In this document: positions 44,461 to 54,012 of the stretch, piece by piece
Position numbering within the stretch: position 1 is the stretch's first letter
Layout: each line of letters begins with the position of its first letter
Source: Micromonospora rhizosphaerae
Lineage (GTDB): Bacteria > Actinomycetota > Actinomycetes > Mycobacteriales > Micromonosporaceae
Reading direction: 5' to 3'
Length of the DNA: 64,000 nt
Assembly: GCF_900091465.1 (NCBI RefSeq)
Contig: NZ_FMHV01000002.1
Coordinates: forward strand, 5,518,001-5,582,000
Position numbers and translations under genes: made by a program
The notes under the pieces: generated by a model
Databases searched by the model: none
The model's input: the letters and a program-made list of their open reading frames with translations, nothing else
What the model was told of the DNA's origin: nothing

Positions 44461-44819
44461 CGCCGGACCGACGGCTGGTCGTCAGCGTCGACCCCATCCC
44501 CACGGAGGCTCTCCAGCAGCTCCGCCTGACCCGCCAACATCTCCGTGAGAAAACGGCGGGCCGCCCGCATGAGATCCGCCACGTCCGGCCCCGCGAGGGC
44601 GTAGATGACCGCCGACCCGTCCCGCCTCGACGTGACGATCCCCGCCCGACGCAGCACCGACAACTGCTGAGACAGGCTCGACGCCTCGATGTCCACATCA
44701 GCCAGCAGATCCCGCACCGTCATCGGCCCATCACCGAGCAACTCCAGCACCCGGATACGCACCGGATGCCCCAGCGTACGGAAGAACTCCGCCTTCCTCT
44801 CATACAGCGGCAGCACCAC
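44457..44819 (-). CDS. ArsR-family winged-helix regulator (copy 2)
   Basis: About 120 residues: ERKAEFFRTLGHPVRIRVLE, recognition region DIEASSLSQQLSVLRRAGIV, wing RRDGSAVIYALAG and the same C-terminal helix (RRFLTEMLAGQAELLESLRG) as copy 1. No cysteine pair. GTG 44819 (or 44816) is chosen because GGGGAGGG lies just upstream; the longer frame adds an unlikely N-terminus. It leads the SulP operon. Confidence 0.9.
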   Translation of the reverse strand: MVLPLYERKAEFFRTLGHPVRIRVLELLGDGPMTVRDLLADVDIEASSLSQQLSVLRRAGIVTSRRDGSAVIYALAGPDVADLMRAARRFLTEMLAGQAELLESLRGDGVDADDQPSVRR

Positions 44820-45082
44820 ACGCCCTCCCCACCAGACTAACGGCCTTGGCAATTGAAGACCTCTTCATGTCGCCCGAACCCGGCAGCCCCGGCCGGAGTG
44901 ATCCTCAACACCTTCGCCACAACCCAGGCCGGTTGTCGGCCGAGCGCTGGCCCACACCTGCCCCTGCCGAAAACCTCATCCACCCTGGTCGGAGTCGAGT
45001 TACCGGGTTGGGAATCTCGGCGCCGGTTCGGGGCGGTGAGCCCTGACGCAGCCGGGTGATCGCTGCGGCATGATGGGCTGCC

Positions 45083-45827
45083 GTGCTGCTGCGCCTGGCG
45101 TACCTGGGCGTGACGAACGCGTTCGCGATGCTGCGCCTACTGCCGATGAGCAACCGGGACAAGGATGTGGAAATACTTGCCCTACGCCATCAGATCACCG
45201 TGCTGGAACGCCAGCTGGGCAAGGAGAAGGTACGGCTCGCCGCAAGTGACCGGGCGTTCTTGGCGGCCTGCTGCACCGGCTGACGCGCGACGTACCTGCG
45301 CCGAGTGCGGCTGCTGGTGCGCCCGGACACCGTGCTGCGGTGGCATCACGACCTGATCGCCCGCCGTCACGCGGCCGTCTCCCGACCCAAGCATCCGGGC
45401 TGGCCACGCACGGTGCGTTCCGTCCGTGCCCTGGTGCTGCGCCTCGCGCGGGAGAATCCCAGCTGGGGCTACCGACGCCTGCACGGCGAACTGCTGGTGC
45501 TGGGGGTGAAGGTGGCCGCATCGCAGCAAGTTCCGCGAGGTGTTCGACATCGTCCTACAGACCTGCCGCCATGAACTGTTGGATCGGACCTTGATCTGGA
45601 ACCAACGGCACCTACTCCACGCCCTACGCGAGTTCGAAGAGTTCTATAACGGACACCGGCCTCATCAGGGCATCGCGAACGCACGCCCGCTGCACCCGTT
45701 GCCCGCACCGATCGCCGATCCGGACAAGCTGGCACGCCTCGACATACGAAGACGCCCACGCCTCGGCGTCATCCTCCACGAGTACGAGCATGCTGCGTGA
45801 CCTGCGCGGACGAGGTTTTCGGCAAGC
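45083..45827 (+). mobile_element. IS3/integrase-type element remnant (copy A), internally deleted
   Basis: The N-terminus (VTNAFAMLRLLPMSNRDKDV, EILALRHQITVLERQLGKEK) shifts frame near 45278 into LHRLTRDVLRRVRLLVRPDT and ENPSWGYRRLHGELLVLGVK. It then joins at about 45525 to the integrase C-terminus (CRHELLDRTLIWNQRHLLHA, NGHRPHQGIANARPLHPLP, VILHEYEHAA). The catalytic DDE middle is missing. The right end, reading GGTTTTCGGCA, resembles that of the copy at 57482-57508. Confidence 0.85.
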
Positions 45828-45870
45828 GCAGCCCATCATGCCGACGCCGATGATCCCGACCCGCAGGGGA
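45828..45870 (-). pseudogene. Gfo/Idh/MocA oxidoreductase N-terminal stub cut by the IS remnant
   Basis: Directly after the ATPase stop, the minus strand encodes VPLRVGIIGVGMMG, the NAD-binding start of Gfo/Idh/MocA oxidoreductases, then runs into IS sequence at 45828. No ATG, GTG or TTG opens this frame. Such dehydrogenases belong naturally to inositol operons, so the insertion removed the rest of one. Confidence 0.6.
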
Positions 45871-45876
45871 ACGCGC

Positions 45877-46802
<926 letters not shown>

Positions 46803-46806
<4 letters not shown>

Positions 46807-47858
46807 CGCAGGTCCGCCCTCCTCTTGACGTACATGTTCACCAGCGTCGCCAGCAGCAGCATCACGCCGAGGAACGTCCTGAACCAGTCGGGGTTCCAGC
46901 CGGCGTAGTTGATGCCGAGCTGGGTCATGCCGAAGATCAGCGCGCCGAGCGACGCGCCGACCACCGAGCCGTAGCCGCCGGTGAGCAGGCAGCCGCCGAT
47001 GACGGCGGCGATGATGAAGATGAACTCCTTGCCGACGCCCTCGCCGGACTGCACCGTGTTGAACTGGAACAGCAGGTGCATGCCGGAGAGCCAGGCGCAG
47101 AACCCCACGGCCATGAACAGGCCGATCTTGGTCGCCCGGACGGGTACGCCGACGGCGCGCGCCGCGGCGGCGTCACCGCCCACCGCGAACACCCAGTTGC
47201 CCACCCGCGTACGCAGCAGGACGTAGGCGGCGATGACGGTCAGCAGGACCCAGTACAGGACGGTGATCTTCAGGGTGACCGGCCCGAGGGTCACCTCGGA
47301 GCCGAAGATGTTCTGCGCGCTGGCGAAGCCGTCCATGTCGCTGATGTCGGCGCTGGCGACGTTGCCGGTGAGCAGCCGCGTGACGCCGAGGTTGACGCCC
47401 TGCAGGATGAAGAACGTGCCGAGCGTGACCAGGAAACTCGGCAGGCCCGTCTTGAGCAGCAGCCACCCGTTGAACGCGCCGATCGCGACGGAGACGGCCA
47501 GCGCCAGCAGGATGCCGACCCACACGTTGAGCCCGAAGTTCCAGGCGAGCAGAGACGCGGAGAGCCCGGAGGTGGTCACCGCGACGCCGGCGGAGAGGTC
47601 GAACTCCCCGCCGATCATGAGCAGCGCCACGGGGACGGCCATGATGCCGATGGTCGAGGCCCCGTAGAGGATCGTTCCGACGTTGGCGACGTTGCGGAAG
47701 GGCTCCGCGGCCGCCATGAAGAGCAGGAAGATCACGATCGCGGCGATGAGCGACCCGACCTCAGGGCGGCTCAGCAGCCGTGCCGCCAGGGGGCGGGTGG
47801 CGACCCGGTCGTCCCGGGCCGCCAACCCCCTGCTCGGCTCCGTGGCCGTAGCAGTCAT
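46803..47858 (-). CDS. Sugar/inositol ABC transporter permease, RbsC-like
   Basis: A 351-residue permease with about ten helices. Typical blocks are MIGGEFDLSAGVAVTTSGLS, TGLPSFLVTLGTFFILQGVN and GGCLLTGGYGSVVGASLGAL. GGTGAG precedes ATG 47858, six bases after the binding-protein stop. It forms the channel of the inositol-type importer. Confidence 0.95.
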
Positions 47859-47864
47859 GTCAGC

Positions 47865-48875
47865 TCACCTCGTGCCGTTGCTTGCGAACTTCTCGACGGC
47901 GGCGACGTTGGTGTTGTCGATGAACGCGGGACCGGTCAGGGTCGCCTGGCCACCGCCGATGGTGTTGCCGTTGGTCTTGTAGAGCCACAGGCTGTCGACC
48001 GCGAGGTAACCCTGCAGGTAGGGCTGCTGGTCGACCGCCCACTGGACGTCGCCGTTCTTGATGGCGGTCACCAGGTCCTTGTTGGTGTCGAAGGTGACCA
48101 CCTTGGCCGAGCTGCTGGCGTCCTTGACCGACTTGACGGCGGTCAGCGCGAACGGGGCGCCGAGGGTCAGCACCCGGTCGATGCTCTTGTCCTGCTGCAG
48201 CTTCGAGGTGATCGCCGCCTGGACGCTCGGCATGTCGGTGCCGGTGACGTAGATCTTCTCGGTGTTCGGGAAGGCGGCCTTGGTGCCGTCGCACCGGGCC
48301 TCGAGGCCGACGTGGCCCTGCTCCTGGATGACGCAGAGCGCCTTCTTGGCGCCGTCCTTCGTGAGCCGCTGGCCGGCCGCCTCACCGGCGATCCGCTCGT
48401 CCTGGCCGAAGTAGCCGAGCACGCCCATGCTCTTCCACGCGTCGATGCCGCCGTTGAGGGCGACCACTGGAACCCCGCCCTGGACGGCCTTCTGCACGTT
48501 GGCCTTCATGGCGTCGGGCTTGGCCAGGGTCACCGCGATGCCGTCGACCTTCTTGTCGATCGCGGACTGCACGAGGTTGGCCTGGTTCGCGCCGTCCGGG
48601 TCCGACTGGTACTGCAGGTCGACATTGTCCTTCTTCGCCGCGTCCTCGGCCCCCTTGCGGACCAGGTCCCAGAAGGTGTCGCCCGGTGCCGCGTGGGTGA
48701 TGAAGGCGACGGTCATCCTCGGGGTGGTGGCGGTGCCGGCCTTACCGGCGTCACCCCCGGTGGACTGCTTGCCTCCGCTGGAGCTGCACGCCGCCAGGGC
48801 GAGAGCGGTCACGGCGCCGGCCGCGAGCAGGGACATGCGGGATCTGCGCATCATTTCGTTTCTGCCTTTCTTCAT
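47865..48875 (-). CDS. Sugar/inositol ABC transporter substrate-binding lipoprotein
   Basis: A 336-residue RbsB-like lipoprotein with signal peptide and lipobox LALAAC. Binding-fold blocks are MTVAFITHAAPGDTFWDLVR, VDGIAVTLAKPDAMKANVQK and KVVTFDTNKDLVTAIKNGDV. ATG 48875 is used; ATG 48854 or 48851 would also leave a signal peptide. It is the first transporter gene, 115 bp after the isomerase gene of the iol genes. Confidence 0.93.
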   Translation of the reverse strand: MKKGRNEMMRRSRMSLLAAGAVTALALAACSSSGGKQSTGGDAGKAGTATTPRMTVAFITHAAPGDTFWDLVRKGAEDAAKKDNVDLQYQSDPDGANQANLVQSAIDKKVDGIAVTLAKPDAMKANVQKAVQGGVPVVALNGGIDAWKSMGVLGYFGQDERIAGEAAGQRLTKDGAKKALCVIQEQGHVGLEARCDGTKAAFPNTEKIYVTGTDMPSVQAAITSKLQQDKSIDRVLTLGAPFALTAVKSVKDASSSAKVVTFDTNKDLVTAIKNGDVQWAVDQQPYLQGYLAVDSLWLYKTNGNTIGGGQATLTGPAFIDNTNVAAVEKFASNGTR

Positions 48876-48910
48876 CCGCCACGTCGTCGGGACGGATCTG
48901 GGGGACGGGT

Positions 48911-48929
48911 CAGGCGGTGGTACCGCCTG
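48911..48929. terminator. Hairpin in the gap between the iol genes and the transporter
   Basis: CAGGCGGT (48911-48918) and ACCGCCTG (48922-48929) form a perfect 8-bp stem with a three-base loop. It could end the iol transcript or be an operator for the transporter promoter. No T-run is present. Confidence 0.35.
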
Positions 48930-48990
48930 TTGGGGGATCGTCGGTGCCTGGTGCGATCGGTGGTGTGTCAGCTGCTCCCGCAGGAGCCGG

Positions 48991-49887
48991 TCAGCGCAGC
49001 GGGCCGCAGGACTGCAGGTACGTCAGGGTCCGCCTCGCGATGGGCAGGGGTCTGTCGGCGGGGCACGGGTACATGTCCTGCTCGACGATGGCGAAGATCT
49101 CCGCGTCGAGATTTGCCAGGGCGTCGAGGATGGGGGGCATGTCGGGGATGCCCGCCGGTGGCTCGCACATGGCGCCCATCCGAACGGCCTCGCCGAAGCC
49201 GATGCCCTGTTCGTGCACGGCGGCCACGACAGCGGGGTCGACCTGCTTGAGGTGCACATACCCGATCCGCTCGGGATGGTCGCCGATGAGCTTGAGGTTG
49301 TCCCCACCGCAGTAGGAGATGTGCCCCGTGTCCAGGCACAGGCTCACCAGGTCGGGGTCCGTCTCGTCGAGGAACCGCTCCACGTTCTCGTGCGTGTCCA
49401 CGTGGGTGTCGGCGTGGGGGTGGAACTGGATCTGCAGGCCGAACGACTCCCGGATGCGCCGCGCGAGCCGGTTCATCTGCCCGGCGTACGCCACCCACTG
49501 CTCGTCGGTCAGGTGTGCGTCCTCGAGGACCTTCCCCGTCTGCGGGTCGCGCCAGAAGTCCGGGATGACCACGAGGTGCCGGGCGCCCATGACAGCGGTC
49601 AGCGTGGCGGCCGCGGACACGTCCTGCCACGTGGTGTCCCACGAGTCGGCGCGATGCAGGTGCTCGAAGATGGTGCCCGCGGTCACGGTCAGTCCCCGCT
49701 TGTCGAGCTCGTCGCGCAGCCGGGCCGGGTCGGTGGGCAGGTAGCCGTAGGGCCCCAGCTCGATCCGGGTGTAGCCGGCGGCGGCGACCTCGTCCAGGAA
49801 GCGCTGCCAGGGAGTCTGCCGGGAATCGTCGGGGAACCACACGCCCCAGCTGTCCGGGGCGCTGCCGATCATGGCCGGCCTGCTCAT
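48991..49887 (-). CDS. TIM-barrel sugar phosphate/inosose isomerase-like protein
   Basis: A 298-residue AP endonuclease 2-like TIM barrel, the fold of IolE, IolI and IolH. Blocks are GSAPDSWGVWFPDDS, YTRIELGPYGYLP, IQFHPHADTHVDT, LCLDTGHISYCGGD and YVHLKQVDP, which carry the usual metal-binding His, Asp and Glu. AGGAGG before ATG 49887 sets the start, overlapping the iolD stop. It acts on an inositol-derived ketose; which step cannot be said. Confidence 0.88.
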   Translation of the reverse strand: MSRPAMIGSAPDSWGVWFPDDSRQTPWQRFLDEVAAAGYTRIELGPYGYLPTDPARLRDELDKRGLTVTAGTIFEHLHRADSWDTTWQDVSAAATLTAVMGARHLVVIPDFWRDPQTGKVLEDAHLTDEQWVAYAGQMNRLARRIRESFGLQIQFHPHADTHVDTHENVERFLDETDPDLVSLCLDTGHISYCGGDNLKLIGDHPERIGYVHLKQVDPAVVAAVHEQGIGFGEAVRMGAMCEPPAGIPDMPPILDALANLDAEIFAIVEQDMYPCPADRPLPIARRTLTYLQSCGPLR

Positions 49888-51830
49888 CGGTTCCTCCTTT
49901 CGGTCGGCGCCAGCAGTGCGCGCTGGGTGGCCTTGTGCTCCGCGTACGCGGCGTGGGCGCGCTGGGTGGTGTCGAGGTCGCTGACCTGACTGACCGGAAC
50001 ATCCCACCACGACTCGCTATCGGGGGCGTGGACGGTGGGGTCGGTCTCGACATGGATGACGACGGGGCCGCCGTCCGCCTGGGCGGCCTTGGCATCCTTG
50101 ATCGCCTGCTCGAGTTCCCCGCGACTGCGCACCTCAATCACCGTCGCGCCGAGGCTGCGGGCATTGGCGGCGAGATCGATCGGCAGCTTTCCGCCGTCCA
50201 GCCGGCCGGTGGCGTCGTTACGGAATCGGTACCTGGTGCCGAACCGCTGTGAGCCGAGGGAATCCGACAGTGAGCCGATGGAGTGGAAGCCGTGGTTCTG
50301 GACCAAAACGACGATCACCTTGACCCGTTCCTGCACGGCCGTGACGAGTTCCGTCGGCATCATCAGGTAGGAGCCGTCGCCCACCAGGACGAAGACGTCC
50401 CGGTCGGGGTCGGCCAGCCGCACCCCGATGCCGCCGGGGATCTCGTAGCCCATGCACGAGTAGCCGTACTCGACGTGGTAGGCCTTGCGGTCCCGGACAC
50501 GCCACAGCTTGTGCAGATCGCCGGGCATGGAGCCGGCGGCGCAGACGACGACATCCCTCGGGTCGGACAGCTCGTTGACGCAGCCGAGCACGGTGCCCTG
50601 GGTGAGGACGCCGTCGGCGAGTGCGTCGGTGACCTCGGCGGGAGGGTGGTAGGCGGCCTCCACCCGCACGTCCCAGTCGCGGAACAGCCTCGCCTGCCGA
50701 CCCTGGTACGCCGGGTCCACGGCATACCCCTGTAGGGCTGCGGTGAGGGCGGTGACGGCCTCGCGGGCGTCCCCCACGACCGGCAGCCCCGCGTGCTTGC
50801 CGGCGTCGAACCGGGTGATGTTGATGTTCACGAAGCGGACGCCCGGATCCTGGAAGGCGGTGCGCGAAGCGGTGGTGAAGTCGCTGTAGCGGGTGCCGAT
50901 GCCGATGACGACGTCGGCCTCCCGGGCCAACGCGTTGGCGGCGGTCGTGCCCGTCGAGCCGATCGCGCCCATGGCCTGCGGGTGACCGTGCGGCAGCGCG
51001 CCCTTGCCGGCCTGGGTCTCCGCGACCGGGATGCCGGTGGCCTCGCAGAACACGCGCAGCGCCTCCTCCGCGCCGGAGTAGTGCACCCCGCCACCGGCGA
51101 CGATGAGCGGCCGCTGCGCCGAGCGGATCAGCGCGGCCGCGTCCGCGACGTCGACAGCCTCCGGAACCGGCCGGGCGACCCGCCACACCCGCGGGGCGAA
51201 AAGCTCGACCGGCCACTCGAACGCCTCCGCCTGCACGTCCTGCGGCAGCGCGATGGTCGCCGCGCCCGTCTCCACCGGGTCGGTGAGGACCCGCAGGGCG
51301 CCGAGCAGGGCCGAGGGCAGCTGCTCCGGCCGATTGACCCGGTCGACGAAGCGCGACAGCGGGCGAAAGGCGTCGTTGACGGTGACGTCCGCGGCGTGCG
51401 GCACCTCGATCTCCTGCAGCACCGGTCCGGACACCCGGGTGGCGAATGTGCCCGAGGGCAGCAGCAGCACCGGCAGACGGTTCACGGTGGCCAGGGCCGC
51501 CCCGGTGAGCATGTTCGTCGAGCCGGGGCCGACGGACGCCGTGCAGGCCCAGGTCTGGAGGCGGTCCTTCTGTCGTGCGTAGGCCACCGCGGTGTGAACC
51601 ATGGCCTGCTCGTTGCGGGCCAGCACGTAGGGCAGGCGCTCCTCGTCCTCGGCCAGCTCGTTCTGCAGCAAAGCCTGGCCCACGCCCGCGACGTTGCCGT
51701 GGCCGAAGATGCCGAGGCACCCGGCGAACAGCTTCTGGCGCTGGCCGTCCCGCTCGCTCCACTGGCTGGCCAGGAAGCGCACGACGGCCTGCCCCACGGT
51801 CAGGCGTACCGTGTCGGCGCCGGCGGTCAT
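49884..51830 (-). CDS. iolD: 3D-(3,5/4)-trihydroxycyclohexane-1,2-dione hydrolase
   Basis: A 648-residue thiamine-diphosphate enzyme opening the ring in inositol breakdown. The N-terminal TPP part has KLFAGCLGIFGHGNVAGVGQ and YARQKDRLQTWACTASVGPG; the C-terminal TPP motif is VFVLVGDGSYLMMPTELVTA. Length fits IolD. It overlaps the iolB relic start-stop at ATGA. It makes 5-deoxy-D-glucuronate, which IolB should isomerise next. Confidence 0.95.
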   Translation of the reverse strand: MTAGADTVRLTVGQAVVRFLASQWSERDGQRQKLFAGCLGIFGHGNVAGVGQALLQNELAEDEERLPYVLARNEQAMVHTAVAYARQKDRLQTWACTASVGPGSTNMLTGAALATVNRLPVLLLPSGTFATRVSGPVLQEIEVPHAADVTVNDAFRPLSRFVDRVNRPEQLPSALLGALRVLTDPVETGAATIALPQDVQAEAFEWPVELFAPRVWRVARPVPEAVDVADAAALIRSAQRPLIVAGGGVHYSGAEEALRVFCEATGIPVAETQAGKGALPHGHPQAMGAIGSTGTTAANALAREADVVIGIGTRYSDFTTASRTAFQDPGVRFVNINITRFDAGKHAGLPVVGDAREAVTALTAALQGYAVDPAYQGRQARLFRDWDVRVEAAYHPPAEVTDALADGVLTQGTVLGCVNELSDPRDVVVCAAGSMPGDLHKLWRVRDRKAYHVEYGYSCMGYEIPGGIGVRLADPDRDVFVLVGDGSYLMMPTELVTAVQERVKVIVVLVQNHGFHSIGSLSDSLGSQRFGTRYRFRNDATGRLDGGKLPIDLAANARSLGATVIEVRSRGELEQAIKDAKAAQADGGPVVIHVETDPTVHAPDSESWWDVPVSQVSDLDTTQRAHAAYAEHKATQRALLAPTERRNR

Positions 51831-52150
51831 CGAGGTCCTCCGATCGGCAGTCTCGGGCCGACATCCTGCTGGGCCCACGAGGCCCGCACCCGGGCGTGGG
51901 CGGGGTCGTCGCAGATGAGCCAGGCCCGGGTCGGCCCGGGGCCGGCCATGACGTTCAGGTAGTAGAGGTCGTGGGGTACGACGATGACCTCGCTGTCGCC
52001 GGCGTCGAGGCTCACCTGAGCGGCCGGTGCCAGCGTGGCCACCCGCAGGCTGGTGTGGCGCCACCCGTCGAGGGCGTCGCTGATGCACACCTGGAAGTCG
52101 CCGTCGCCCGCGCTGCCGAAGGGATGCACCCAGCGTGCGTTGTCGCTCAT
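51827..52150 (-). pseudogene. iolB: 5-deoxy-glucuronate isomerase with its middle deleted in frame
   Basis: Only 107 residues remain of a family of about 270-300. The N-terminal strand block (GWRHTSLRVATLAPAAQVSL, DSEVIVVP) joins directly to the C-terminal block HDLYYLNVMAGPGPTRAWLI and CDDPAHARVR. The cupin core with the metal-binding His and Glu is missing, so it cannot work. The frame and both overlaps (with the aldolase upstream and iolD downstream) are kept. IolB normally feeds IolC. Confidence 0.85.
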
Positions 52151-53040
52151 CACCGCCCCCCGTGCACAAGCTCCGCGGCGATGTCGACGGCGGTGGCCAC
52201 GTCACCGTCCGGCGGGAAGAGCAGCGCCCGCCCGACCACCAGGCCGCGCACGGCCGGCAGGTCGAGCGCCTTGCCCCACGCGGCGTACGTGTCGTCCGGG
52301 TCGCGTCTCGGGTCACCGCCGAGCAGAAGCGTCGGCAGCGTGGTGGCGTCCATGACGCGCTCCAGATCGTCGACCACGGGCAGTTTCAGCCAGGTGTGCA
52401 GGCTGGTGGACCCCAGACCCGCAGCGATGTGGATCGACGTGATGGTCGAGTCGGGGTCGAGCAGGTTGCGCACCCGGCCGTCTTCCCGAACCGAGAGGAA
52501 CGGCTCCACCATCGCCATGACACCGTGGGCGGCGAGCTCGGTGATCGCGTGGGCGCTCGCCTGCAGCGTGGCTGCCGTACCCGGATCGCCGAGGCAGATG
52601 CGGGTAAGCATCTTGCCGCCCTCCAGCCCCCGGGCCGCGATCGCGTCGGCCGTGTACGCGGTGAACCGGTCGTCGAGCTCGAAGACCGCGCCCTGCAGGC
52701 CGCCTCGGTTCATCGACCCGATGGCGACCTTGTCCTCCAACGCCCCCATCAGGAGCAGGTCGTCGAGGATGTCGGGCGTGCCGAGAACGCCGTCGACGCC
52801 GGGGCGGGACAGCGCGGTGGCCAGCCGCTCCAGCAGCGCGCTGCGCGAGGCCATGGCCTGACGGTCGTCACGCACGCCCAGCGCGCCGCGCGCCGGGTGG
52901 TCCGCGGCCACGATCAGCAGCCTGCCGTCCACGCCGACGAGCTGCCGGCGCCGGCGGGCTGCCCAGCCGTCGATGATCCGTCGCGGCTCGCGTACCCGGA
53001 TCTCGGTCAGATCGGCGATGGTCGAACGGGTCGTCGTCAT
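52150..53040 (-). CDS. Class I-like aldolase of the inositol cluster (Cgl0158/DeoC-like)
   Basis: A 296-residue TIM-barrel protein with RLLIVAADHPARGALGVRDD, GGKMLTRICLGDPGTAATLQ, HTWLKLPVVDDLERVMDATT and TLLLGGDPRRDPDDTYAAWG. The central Lys of a Schiff-base aldolase may be in TWLKLPV. Members in actinobacterial iol clusters are thought to split 2-deoxy-5-keto-gluconate 6-phosphate in place of IolJ. ATG 53040 is chosen with GGAGG seven bases upstream; its gene starts 3 bp after the kinase stop. Confidence 0.83.
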   Translation of the reverse strand: MTTTRSTIADLTEIRVREPRRIIDGWAARRRRQLVGVDGRLLIVAADHPARGALGVRDDRQAMASRSALLERLATALSRPGVDGVLGTPDILDDLLLMGALEDKVAIGSMNRGGLQGAVFELDDRFTAYTADAIAARGLEGGKMLTRICLGDPGTAATLQASAHAITELAAHGVMAMVEPFLSVREDGRVRNLLDPDSTITSIHIAAGLGSTSLHTWLKLPVVDDLERVMDATTLPTLLLGGDPRRDPDDTYAAWGKALDLPAVRGLVVGRALLFPPDGDVATAVDIAAELVHGGR

Positions 53041-53042
53041 GA

Positions 53043-54010
53043 TCATCCCTCCTGTCCCGCGGTGGCGAGGACGGCCTCGACCTCGGCGGTGGTTGGCATG
53101 GCACTGGAGCACTCGAGTTTGGACGCGACGATCGCCCCGGCCACGTTGGCGAAGCGCAGGATGCGACCCAGCTCCCACCCGTTGAGCAGCCCGTGGACCA
53201 GCGCACCCCCGAAGGCGTCACCCGCGCCGAGGCCGTTGACCACCGTCACGGGGAACGGCCGCACTTCGACGCGCTCGTCGGCGGTCGCGGCCAGCACCCC
53301 CTTGGGTCCCTGCTTGACGATGGCGAGCTCCACCCCGCGCTCGAGCAGGGCGTCCGCCGCGCGCTGAGGTTCGGTCTCGCCGACCGCCACCTCGCACTCC
53401 TCGCGGTTGCCGACCGCGACGGTGACATGCTCCAGGGCCTTGGCGACCTGGTCGCCGGCCTCTACCGAGTGCGGCCAGAACATCGGCCGGTAGTCGAGGT
53501 CGAGGACGGTGTGCGACCGCCGGCCGCGGGCCTGCCACGCGGCGAAGTGCGCCGTGCGGGACGGCTCCTGCGACAGCCCGGTGACGGTGGCCCAGAAGAC
53601 CCGGGCCGCGCGAATCGCATCGAGCGGGAGTCCCTCCGCCTGAATCATCAGGTCGGGGGCGGTCGGATAGCGGTAGAAGTACAGCGGGAAGTCGTCCGGG
53701 GGGAAGATCTCGCAGAAGGTGACCGGCGTCGGGGGCCATCGACCTCGGCGACGAACACGTCGTCGACGCCGCGTTCACGCAGCGACCGGCGGATGTAGCG
53801 ACCGAACGGGTCGCGGCCGGTACGCGTGATGAGCGCCGTCCGGCGTCCGTACCGCGCCCCGGCCACGGCGACGTTGGTCGCGCTTCCGCCCAGAAACTTC
53901 TCGAAGCGCTTGACGTCCTCGAGGCCCACACCGTGGTCGAGCGGGTAGATGTCCACCCCGCACCGACCCATCGCCACCAGGTCGTACGTCGCGCCTGCTG
54001 CCGTCACCAT
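53043..54010 (-). pseudogene. iolC: 5-dehydro-2-deoxygluconokinase with one-base frameshift
   Basis: A PfkB-family sugar kinase. Frame one from ATG 54010 gives DLVAMGRCGVDIYPLDHGVG, FEKFLGGSATNVAVAGARYG and VDDVFVAEVDG. At the five-G run 53731-53735 the frame must change to go on as TPVTFCEIFPPDDFPLYFYR and then through VVNGLGAGDAFGGALVHGLL with the catalytic Asp to 53043. Without the shift the protein ends early and lacks the active site. A homopolymer error in the read is possible. It lies between iolE and the aldolase gene. Confidence 0.85.
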
Positions 54011-54012
54011 CG

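Noticed and set aside
48911..48929. Riboswitch in front of the inositol transporter
   Set aside because: Only one short hairpin is present and no known riboswitch core is seen; it is listed as a terminator or operator.
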